8,103 nucleotides of DNA from Bacteroidota bacterium (GTDB taxonomy: Bacteria > Bacteroidota > Bacteroidia > Bacteroidales > Prolixibacteraceae): positions 1 to 8,103 of the forward strand of contig JAEWME010000008.1 of NCBI GenBank assembly GCA_023393265.1, in the 5' to 3' direction. Positions 1 to 5,001 of the stretch are shown piece after piece. How positions within the stretch are numbered: the first letter of the stretch is position 1; each line of letters starts with the position of its first letter. Position numbers and translations under genes: made by a program. The notes under the pieces were generated by a model. The model saw nothing but the letters and a program-made list of their open reading frames with translations. It made no database searches and had not been told where the DNA came from.

Positions 1-27
1 TTGTACTTTTGATTTTATTGAGGGTGA

Positions 28-35
28 CAAAGATA
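28..35 (-). promoter_or_regulatory. Candidate leftward promoter -7 element (TATCTTTG)
   Basis: Read on the minus strand, these eight bases are TATCTTTG, an exact match to the Bacteroidota primary-sigma -7 consensus TAnnTTTG. Transcription would run leftwards out of the window, divergent from sigZ. No TTTG-like -33 element is seen at the expected distance upstream, and the gene it would serve is not in the window. An 8-base match with four fixed T/G positions can occur by chance, so this is only a candidate. Confidence 0.3.
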
Positions 36-90
36 GTTGATTTTTGCTGAGCTGCTTTTTTAAAATTCGGTAAAAAGCTCTTTATTAACC

Positions 91-120
91 TGCATCATTT
101 TCCTCCTCCCTGCGTCAACA
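91..120 (+). promoter_or_regulatory. Candidate ECF (SigZ) promoter upstream of sigZ
   Basis: TGCATCA lies at 91-97 and TGCGTCAACA at 111-120, so the two TGCRTCA cores start exactly 20 bases apart. The same two boxes with the same 13-base spacer recur at 707-736 upstream of arsM. Read as an ECF promoter, the -35 would be TGCATC and the -10 CGTC with a 16-base spacer, which is the usual ECF geometry (many ECF -10 elements contain CGTC). Transcription would start around 123-126, leaving a leader of about 20 bases before the ATG at 147. Its place in front of the sigma gene suggests autoregulation. The alternative is a pair of direct-repeat operator half-sites two helical turns apart for another regulator. 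Confidence 0.6.
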
Positions 121-146
121 TTCCAGAAAACAGTAAATTTGGAATT

Positions 147-695
147 ATGAACGAGCTTTTGGAAACCATCTGGCGCGAAAACCACGATCAGTTGCTGGCA
201 TTCATCAACAAACGGATCAAAAACAAGGAGGAATCGGAAGACATCCTTCAGGAGGTTTTTATTAAAATCCTGTCGAAAATCGGCACGCTGAAAGACAGCT
301 CGAAACTCCAGGCTTGGGTTTACCAAATGACCCGGAATGCCATCATCGACAATATCCGGAAAAAGAAGTTCCTCGAGATGGAAGCCGAACTAAAAGACAT
401 TGAAGACGAAATCAACGAAAATGCCATGAATGAAGCCACCGGTTGGATCGGCAAATATGTAGATGCCCTGCCAGAGAATTACCGAGAAGCTGTGGTTCTG
501 TACGAAATGAAAGGCCTGTCGCAAAAGGAAATTGCCGACCAGTTGGGCATTTCGTATGTCAATGCCCGAAGCCGCATACAACGTGGCCGCCAGCTCCTAA
601 AAAAGAACCTCACCGACTGCTGTACCTTCAATGTCGATGTGTATGGAAACATCATCAATTACCACAGCAACCCCAAAGATTGCTCCAACTGCTAG
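147..695 (+). CDS. sigZ: RNA polymerase ECF sigma factor, SigZ type
   Basis: This 182-residue protein has the standard ECF layout: a sigma-2 region at about residues 8-74, with the acidic core-binding motif DILQEVF at 32-38, and a sigma-4 helix-turn-helix at about 105-153 (ALPENYREAVVLYEMKG, then QKEIADQLGIS and the RSRIQRGRQLL recognition helix). It should direct core RNA polymerase to a small regulon. After sigma-4 comes a tail of about 28 residues with the CC...DVYGNII...CxxC pattern I recall from the SigZ group: Cys158, Cys159, Cys179 and Cys182. Four clustered thiols could bind metal or arsenite, or act as a redox switch; that is inference. No anti-sigma gene lies on either side. arsM starts 65 bases downstream with its own copy of the promoter element, so the two genes are probably a coregulated pair. 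The ATG at 147 is the first Met in frame and gives a full-length sigma-2. Confidence 0.9.
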   Translation: MNELLETIWRENHDQLLAFINKRIKNKEESEDILQEVFIKILSKIGTLKDSSKLQAWVYQMTRNAIIDNIRKKKFLEMEAELKDIEDEINENAMNEATGWIGKYVDALPENYREAVVLYEMKGLSQKEIADQLGISYVNARSRIQRGRQLLKKNLTDCCTFNVDVYGNIINYHSNPKDCSNC

Positions 696-706
696 GTAAA
701 TTATAC

Positions 707-736
707 TGCATCAAAACTTTTAAACCTGCGTCAACA
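707..736 (+). promoter_or_regulatory. Candidate ECF (SigZ) promoter upstream of arsM
   Basis: This is the second copy of the element in front of sigZ: TGCATCA at 707-713, 13 unmatched bases, TGCGTCAACA at 727-736. Seventeen positions match the sigZ copy in register while the spacer is largely different (AAACTTTTAAACC against TTTTCCTCCTCCC), which is what a functional two-part promoter looks like. The last box ends 24 bases before the arsM ATG, against 26 for sigZ. The element sits between the sigZ stop and the arsM start, so arsM can be transcribed independently of sigZ. Confidence 0.6.
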
Positions 737-740
737 GGTT
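723..740. promoter_or_regulatory. Inverted repeat over the arsM -10 box
   Basis: AACCTG (723-728) and CAGGTT (735-740) are exact reverse complements around the six bases CGTCAA, so the dyad is centred on the proposed -10 element of the arsM promoter. The sigZ copy of the promoter lacks this symmetry. It could be an extra operator, for example for a repressor specific to arsM, or simply chance; a 6-bp dyad is short. Confidence 0.25.
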
Positions 741-760
741 GTCTTTAAAAAAAATCAGTC

Positions 761-1567
761 ATGGAAAGAAAAGAAATTATTAGAAACGCCGTGCGCGAAC
801 ATTACGGCACGATCGCAGAAAACAATCAGTCAGGTTCAAATTGCGGATGCAAGCCCGCCACCGGAAACAGTTGCTGCGGCGGAAAAGCCGTCACCTTTGA
901 AGAAATTTCGCTCAGTTTGGGTTACAACAAAGCCGATTTCGAACAAATGCCGGAAGGTGCCAACATGGGTTTAGGCTGCGGAAATCCACGTGCAATCGCC
1001 TCGCTGAAAAAAGGCGAAACCGTACTTGATTTGGGCAGTGGCGGCGGATTCGACGCTTTTTTGGCAGCCCGCGAAGTTGGAGCAACCGGCAAAGTGATTG
1101 GCGTGGATATGACGCCGTCGATGATTTCGCTGTCGCGCGAAAATGCTGAAAAAGGTAGATTCACACGGGTTGAATTCCGGCTCGGTGAAATTGAGCATTT
1201 GCCAGTTGCTGACCAAACCATCGACGTCATCATTTCCAATTGCGTGATCAACCTTTCGCCGGAAAAACAGCAGGTTTTCAACGAAGCATTCCGGGTACTG
1301 AAGTCAGGCGGTCGGCTAGCCATTTCCGATACCGTGGCAGTCAGGGAAATTCCTGAACATTTGCTTGCCGATATGGAGCTTTATTCTGCCTGCGTTTCGG
1401 GCGCATTAACGGTTGCCGACATGACCCAAATACTCGAAAATGCAGGGTTCTCCGACATCCGGATTGAGCCCAAAGACGAAAGCCGCTCGTTTATCAAAGA
1501 CTGGAGTTCGGGTGGGACGCTGGCCGATTACGTGCTTTCGGCAACCATCGAAGCAGTGAAGAAATAG
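761..1567 (+). CDS. arsM: Arsenite methyltransferase (ArsM, SAM-dependent)
   Basis: This 268-residue protein belongs to the ArsM/AS3MT group of class I SAM-dependent methyltransferases. These enzymes methylate As(III) in the cytoplasm to methylated, often volatile, arsenicals. The SAM-binding motif I is DLGSGGGFD (90-98), followed by the acidic end of strand beta-2 in VIGVDMTPSM (112-121). Cys73 (GLGCGNP), Cys161 (SNCVINL) and Cys211 (YSACVSG) sit in the contexts of the three catalytic and As-binding cysteines of characterised ArsM proteins. SNCVINLS is a signature of the family. The N-terminus has four further cysteines (28, 30, 38, 39). Length is normal for the short bacterial form. The gene is preceded by the sigZ-like promoter and followed 35 bases later by arsN2, probably cotranscribed. 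No arsR, arsC or arsenite efflux gene is in the window. Confidence 0.93.
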   Translation: MERKEIIRNAVREHYGTIAENNQSGSNCGCKPATGNSCCGGKAVTFEEISLSLGYNKADFEQMPEGANMGLGCGNPRAIASLKKGETVLDLGSGGGFDAFLAAREVGATGKVIGVDMTPSMISLSRENAEKGRFTRVEFRLGEIEHLPVADQTIDVIISNCVINLSPEKQQVFNEAFRVLKSGGRLAISDTVAVREIPEHLLADMELYSACVSGALTVADMTQILENAGFSDIRIEPKDESRSFIKDWSSGGTLADYVLSATIEAVKK

Positions 1568-1602
1568 TAGTCAGTTGCAGTATTCAGTAAACAGTAAAAA
1601 AC

Positions 1603-2031
1603 ATGGAAATAATAAAACTCAGTCCTGATAAATTTGATTCAGTTTTTGAACTTCTGGCCGAAGCCAAACTGGATTTTTCCGATCTGAAACAGCCCAACAT
1701 CCGGCTGTTTCGGTTCGAAGACAGTGGACAAACAATCGGCGTTGGCGGCCTCGAAGTTTTCGACGATCAGGCGCTTTTGCGCTCGGTTGCCATGAAGAAA
1801 GACCTTCAGGGGAAAGGACTTGGGAAAGAAATGGTTGCTCAAATCGAAAAAACAGCCGGGAATTCAGGAATTAAATCGCTTTACCTGCTGACCAATACCG
1901 CGCCCGACTTCTTCAGGTCAATTGGCTATCAGCAAATCGACCGCAACGATTTTGCCGAACCACTCAAACAAACGGCCCAGATTGCCGGGCTTTGCCCTGT
2001 GAGCGCGGTTTGCATGAAGAAGGAACTGTAA
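1603..2031 (+). CDS. arsN2: GNAT N-acetyltransferase, ArsN2-like
   Basis: This is a single-domain GNAT acetyltransferase of 142 residues. The acetyl-CoA loop is QGKGLG (69-74), in the expected Q/RxxGxG/A form after strand LLRSVAM (58-64). The LLTNTAPDFFRSIGY segment (95-109) followed by the C-terminal GLCPVSAVCM (129-138) is typical of the ArsN2 group found in arsenic-resistance clusters. The related ArsN1 acetylates the amino group of arsinothricin and phosphinothricin; the substrate of ArsN2 proteins is less clear, so arsenical acetylation here is inference. It lies 35 bases after arsM in the same direction with no terminator between them, which supports a shared transcript. It ends 23 bases from the end of the convergent hydrolase gene; only a weak 5-bp hairpin (2022-2026/2036-2040, no T tract) lies in between, so read-through antisense RNA is possible. 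Confidence 0.85.
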   Translation: MEIIKLSPDKFDSVFELLAEAKLDFSDLKQPNIRLFRFEDSGQTIGVGGLEVFDDQALLRSVAMKKDLQGKGLGKEMVAQIEKTAGNSGIKSLYLLTNTAPDFFRSIGYQQIDRNDFAEPLKQTAQIAGLCPVSAVCMKKEL

Positions 2032-2054
2032 CACTGTTCCCCACCAACGGTATA

Positions 2055-3050
2055 TTACTTCTCCAGAAAATTGACCAGTGGTTTGATGAAGCGGTCGAAT
2101 GCTTCGATGTGCGGAAGGTGACCCACATTATCAAGTTCAACCAGTTTCGATCCCGGGATGGCTTGCTGTGTTTTCTTCCCAAGTTCATCATACCGGCCCA
2201 TTGTTGGTTGAACCTCCGGCTTTACCCGGTCTTTGCCAAGCGCGGTGCGATCGCGCGTTCCGATGATCAGTAGAGTTGGACATTTGATATTTTTAAATTC
2301 ATAAACGACTGGCTGTGTAAAAATCATATCAGTAGTTAACGCTGCGTTCCAGGCAGTCAGCGGATAATCGGGATGCAATGTCCATCCGGCGAGCAAATTC
2401 AGCCAGCGATCGTATTCCGGTTTCCATTTATTGTCGTAGTAAAAACGAAGCTGGTAATTCCGGTAACTCTCCACTGTATTTTTCAATTCATTCTGGTAGT
2501 TCTGGTCCACTGTCAAATAAGTGGTGAGCGCCTTATAATCTTCCAGCCCAATCGGGTTTTCGAGCACCAGTTTCTCTGCAGTCTCAGGATACATTAATGC
2601 AAAACGCGTAGCCAACATACCGCCCATCGAATGGCCAAGTACCGTTACTTTTTTCACCATCAATTCATCCAAAAGCGTTTTCGTATTACACGACAACTGG
2701 TTGAAACTATATTGATAATGCTTTGGCTTGGTCGATTTGCCAAAACCAACCTGATCAGGAGCAATTACCCTGAAACCCTTTTCGGTGAGCGCCTTAATTG
2801 TTTGCTCCCAATAGGCAGCATTGAAATTTTTCCCGTGCAGCAAAAGTATATTCTTGCCATTATAGTTGGTTGGCTGCACATCCAGGTAAGCCATTCTGAG
2901 TTCTTGCTTTTGCGATTGAAACGTGAAAAACCGTACTTCGAAAGGATAGCCGACATTGGTTAATTCCTTGTCGAGCGCCACCGGTTTTTCCTGACCAAAA
3001 CCGAATAGAGAAACCGTAACCGTTAATAAAGTGAAAAATATATTTCTCAT
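2055..3050 (-). CDS. Exported alpha/beta hydrolase
   Basis: This 331-residue protein begins with a signal peptide: MRN, a hydrophobic core at about 4-18, and likely cleavage after Gln20. It should therefore act outside the inner membrane, and there is no lipobox Cys. The mature part is a classic alpha/beta-hydrolase fold: oxyanion-hole motif LLHGKNF (70-76), PDQVGFGKS (98-106), nucleophile elbow GHSMGG with Ser141, acid Asp267 in GTRDRT, and His311 in NVGHLPH. The triad is complete. A cap region (about 175-250) rich in Tyr and Trp separates the two halves. Esterase, lipase, epoxide-hydrolase-like or lactonase activity are all possible; the substrate cannot be told from sequence. It is convergent with arsN2 and probably not part of the arsenic unit. 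The start at 3050 is chosen because it gives a complete signal peptide. Confidence 0.85.
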   Translation of the reverse strand: MRNIFFTLLTVTVSLFGFGQEKPVALDKELTNVGYPFEVRFFTFQSQKQELRMAYLDVQPTNYNGKNILLLHGKNFNAAYWEQTIKALTEKGFRVIAPDQVGFGKSTKPKHYQYSFNQLSCNTKTLLDELMVKKVTVLGHSMGGMLATRFALMYPETAEKLVLENPIGLEDYKALTTYLTVDQNYQNELKNTVESYRNYQLRFYYDNKWKPEYDRWLNLLAGWTLHPDYPLTAWNAALTTDMIFTQPVVYEFKNIKCPTLLIIGTRDRTALGKDRVKPEVQPTMGRYDELGKKTQQAIPGSKLVELDNVGHLPHIEAFDRFIKPLVNFLEK

Positions 3051-3221
3051 GGTTTTCTGTTTTTACATTTTTACTGACTAACATTCAGGAAACTGAAAAG
3101 TTGACCCAAAAGAGCTTCGACCGGCTTCATTCATTTTAACCGACTATAGAACAAACACCGCTAGCACTTTCAAAAACCAAATTCAGGAAAGACAAAACTT
3201 CCGGATCGACACAATTTATTC
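3051..3221. other. Non-coding stretch upstream of the hydrolase gene
   Basis: I see no gene here on either strand. It should hold the hydrolase promoter on the minus strand, but no good TAnnTTTG element is visible. The 10-base string ATTCAGGAAA occurs twice in direct orientation, at 3083-3092 and 3181-3190, with no obvious role. The minus strand also reads TGGGTCAACT near 3110-3118, resembling the sigZ/arsM -10 box, but no TGCATCA lies 20 bases upstream of it. Confidence 0.4.
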
Positions 3222-3251
3222 TTGAATACTTAGAAAATATCATTAGCTTTA
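3222..3251 (+). promoter_or_regulatory. Candidate promoter for the trpB2 leader
   Basis: TTG at 3222-3224 and TAGCTTTA at 3244-3251 resemble the Bacteroidota -33 (TTTG) and -7 (TAnnTTTG) elements, with 19 bases between them, close to the usual spacing. The last base of the -7 box is A instead of G and the -33 box reads CTTG. Transcription would start near 3256-3260, so the leader ORF at 3274 would have a short untranslated lead. It is the best candidate in the interval, not a certain one. Confidence 0.4.
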
Positions 3252-3273
3252 CTGGCCGAATTTTAACACACAC

Positions 3274-3363
3274 ATGTACAATCCTCCATTATACGGAAAA
3301 GAATGGAACTGGCGGAACATCAAGAATGAAACGCGGGATTCTCAGTATGTGTCGCAGTCGTAA
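3274..3363 (+). CDS. Putative Trp leader peptide of the trpB2 attenuator
   Basis: This short ORF encodes 29 residues beginning MYNPPLYGKEWNWRN and ending at a TAA at 3361-3363. Trp codons (TGG) are at codons 11 and 13 (3304-3306 and 3310-3312), and two Trp in such a short peptide is unusual. The stop lies nine bases before a strong terminator hairpin, and the next gene makes tryptophan. That arrangement is the one expected of a translation-coupled attenuator: charged tRNA-Trp lets the ribosome reach the stop and the terminator form, while Trp shortage stalls it at codons 11-13. No Shine-Dalgarno is obvious, as is normal in this phylum. The alternative is a chance ORF. Conservation of the Trp codons in relatives would decide. 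Confidence 0.6.
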   Translation: MYNPPLYGKEWNWRNIKNETRDSQYVSQS

Positions 3364-3399
3364 CGGCTGGGGAAAGGGATTTTCTGTGCATACGCAGGA
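3339..3399 (+). promoter_or_regulatory. Candidate antiterminator pairing in the trpB2 leader
   Basis: A segment inside the end of the leader ORF can pair with the terminator's inner stem and loop. GTATG (3345-3349) pairs with CATAC (3389-3393), and CGCAG (3353-3357) pairs with CTGTG (3384-3388) after a three-base bulge. TTCT (3339-3342) pairs with AGGA (3396-3399) across a small internal loop. This is about 14 pairs with two G-U, and it excludes the terminator's inner stem. A ribosome stalled at codons 11-13 would cover RNA to about 3325 and leave this segment free; a ribosome at the stop codon would mask it. A small hairpin, CAGTCG/CGGCTG (3355-3360/3364-3369), also spans the stop codon. Pairings were found by eye, without energy calculation. 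Confidence 0.4.
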
Positions 3400-3417
3400 A
3401 GTCCCTTTTTCTGTTTT
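3373..3417 (+). terminator. Intrinsic terminator (attenuator) before trpB2
   Basis: The arm at 3373-3386 pairs with 3395-3408 over 14 positions, two of them G-U (3380/3401 and 3383/3398), with the eight-base loop TGCATACG. The stem is followed by a T-rich run (TTCTGTTTT). It lies between the leader ORF and trpB2, 64 bases before the trpB2 ATG, so it would stop transcription before the structural gene. A second hairpin follows at once (3408-3416 with 3423-3431). It repeats the TTTCTG/CAGGAA arms of the first, so the arms could also exchange partners. Confidence 0.75.
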
Positions 3418-3472
3418 GCGGCAAACAGGAAATAAAAATTAAATCAAAAAAACACTAATCAAAATTAAAACC

Positions 3473-4849
3473 ATGGCAAGACAAAAGAAAATCTACCTCG
3501 ACGAGTCAGAATTCCCGAAGCAGTGGTATAACATTGCGCCCGACCTGCCCTCGCCGCTTAATCCGCCGCTGGGCCCCGACGGCAATCCCGTCAACCCCGA
3601 AATGCTGGCACCTGTTTTCCCGATGAACCTCATCGAGCAGGAAGTTTCTCAGCAACGCTGGATCGACATTCCGGAAGAAGTAAGGCAAATCCTGATGCAA
3701 TGGCGGCCCAGCCCGCTGATCCGCGCTTACGAACTGGAAGAAGCACTCGGTACACCAGCCAAAATATTCTATAAAAATGAAGGTGTTTCTCCCGCCGGAA
3801 GTCATAAACCCAACACTGCCGTTCCGCAAGCCTGGTATAATAAACAGTTCGGTATTAAAAAACTGACTACGGAAACCGGCGCCGGGCAATGGGGATCGGC
3901 TCTTTCATACGCCTGTGCACAGATTGGCGGCATCGAATGTAAAGTTTACATGGTTCGTGTAAGTTTCGACCAGAAGCCTTTCCGCAAAATGATGATGCAA
4001 ACATGGGGCGGGAAATGCGTTGCCAGTCCGAGCATGGAAACGATAGCTGGCCGCAACATTTTAGCCCAGTATCCCGACACACCGGGAAGTTTGGGAATTG
4101 CTATTTCTGAAGCTATTGAAGAAGCAGTGAGCGATCCAACCGGACAAACGCGCTATTCACTCGGATCGGTGCTCAACCACGTGATGCTGCATCAAACAGT
4201 GATTGGCCTCGAAGCAAAAAAGCAGCTTGCCAAGGTGGGTATTTCCAAACCCGACGTGGTAATTGGCTGCTGTGGCGGCGGCAGTAATTTCGCCGGAATC
4301 TCATTCCCGTTTATGTACGACAAAATCAACGGAGCAGACATTCAGGTTATTGGCGCAGAACCATTCTCGTGCCCCACGCTGACCAAAGCTCCGTTTATTT
4401 ACGACCACGGCGATGTGGCGCAAATGACACCGCTTTTGCCTATGTACAGCCTTGGCCACAATTTTATCCCCGCTCCTATTCATGCCGGTGGATTACGCTA
4501 TCATGGCATGGCGCCGCTTGTGAGTGCAGCACTGCACGACGGACTGATGGAAGCGCAGGCCATTCACCAAAGCGAATGCTTCGAAGCCGGGCTCCTCTTT
4601 TCGAAAACAGAAGGAATTATTCCTGCTCCTGAAACTACCCACGCCATCGCTGCCACTATTCGCGAAGCGAAGAAAGCCAAGGAAGAAGGTAAAGAAAAGG
4701 TCATTCTTTTCAACTTTAGCGGACATGGCTTGATGGACCTTGTTGGATACGACAAATACATGCCCGGACAGTTATCGGATTACGAATATCCGGAGCATGA
4801 AATAGAAGCCAATCTGTCGAAACTCGCCGGATACCCTCTACCTAAATAA
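3473..4849 (+). CDS. trpB2: Tryptophan synthase beta-like protein, TrpB2 type (PLP enzyme)
   Basis: This 458-residue protein is a fold-type II PLP enzyme of the TrpB2 group, which joins indole and L-serine to make L-tryptophan. Lys112 in GSHKPN is the Schiff-base lysine, Glu134 in TETGAGQWG the catalytic acid/base, and CGGGSN (267-272) the cofactor phosphate loop. SGHG (416-419) is near the C-terminus. The N-terminal extension (about 1-80), the SFDQKPFRKMMMQTWGG segment (164-180) and the length (classical TrpB is about 400) mark the TrpB2 form. TrpB2 generally works without TrpA; no trpA or other trp gene is in the window, so its likely job is salvage of free indole. A Trp-codon leader and terminator lie just upstream. 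The ATG at 3473 is chosen because MARQKKIYLDESEFPKQWYN is a typical TrpB2 start. Confidence 0.93.
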   Translation: MARQKKIYLDESEFPKQWYNIAPDLPSPLNPPLGPDGNPVNPEMLAPVFPMNLIEQEVSQQRWIDIPEEVRQILMQWRPSPLIRAYELEEALGTPAKIFYKNEGVSPAGSHKPNTAVPQAWYNKQFGIKKLTTETGAGQWGSALSYACAQIGGIECKVYMVRVSFDQKPFRKMMMQTWGGKCVASPSMETIAGRNILAQYPDTPGSLGIAISEAIEEAVSDPTGQTRYSLGSVLNHVMLHQTVIGLEAKKQLAKVGISKPDVVIGCCGGGSNFAGISFPFMYDKINGADIQVIGAEPFSCPTLTKAPFIYDHGDVAQMTPLLPMYSLGHNFIPAPIHAGGLRYHGMAPLVSAALHDGLMEAQAIHQSECFEAGLLFSKTEGIIPAPETTHAIAATIREAKKAKEEGKEKVILFNFSGHGLMDLVGYDKYMPGQLSDYEYPEHEIEANLSKLAGYPLPK

Positions 4850-4872
4850 GCATCCGGGAGCCCCACACTCCC

Positions 4873-4913
4873 GAATGAAAAAAGGCTGTCGAAGAGACAG
4901 CCTTTTTTCATTC
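4873..4913. terminator. Bidirectional terminator between trpB2 and katG
   Basis: Positions 4873-4890 and 4896-4913 form a perfect 18-bp inverted repeat around the five-base loop GAAGA. The GGCTGTC core is flanked by a run of six A on one side and six T on the other, so it can act as an intrinsic terminator in both directions: for trpB2 from the left and katG from the right. A smaller hairpin, CGGGAG/CTCCCG (4855-4860/4868-4873), lies directly before it on the trpB2 side. Confidence 0.9.
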
Positions 4914-4951
4914 ATATACTCCTCGTTGAATGTCAGTTTACTGAAAATGTG

Positions 4952-4979
4952 AAAGGCGATCCGCCTCCGAATCGCCTTT
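4952..4979 (-). terminator. Hairpin downstream of katG
   Basis: AAAGGCGAT (4952-4960) and ATCGCCTTT (4971-4979) are perfect 9-bp complements with a ten-base loop. On the minus strand this hairpin starts 22 bases after the katG stop and ends in TTT then CACATTTTC, a weak T tract. It is probably the first katG terminator, backed up by the stronger two-way hairpin beyond it. Confidence 0.65.
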
Positions 4980-5001
4980 ATAAACATTAATTTATTGTAG
5001 C

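Noticed and set aside
2022..2040. Hairpin GGAAC/GTTCC between arsN2 and the hydrolase gene as a terminator
   Set aside because: The stem is only five pairs with a nine-base loop and no T tract on either strand.
2631..2963. 110-codon plus-strand reading frame opposite the hydrolase gene
   Set aside because: It lies wholly within the hydrolase coding region, whose signal peptide and full catalytic triad are intact; it is a shadow frame.
3109..3118. Minus-strand TGGGTCAACT resembling the sigZ/arsM -10 box upstream of the hydrolase gene
   Set aside because: It differs at a core position and there is no TGCATCA-like box 20 bases upstream, so it does not support hydrolase membership in the SigZ regulon.
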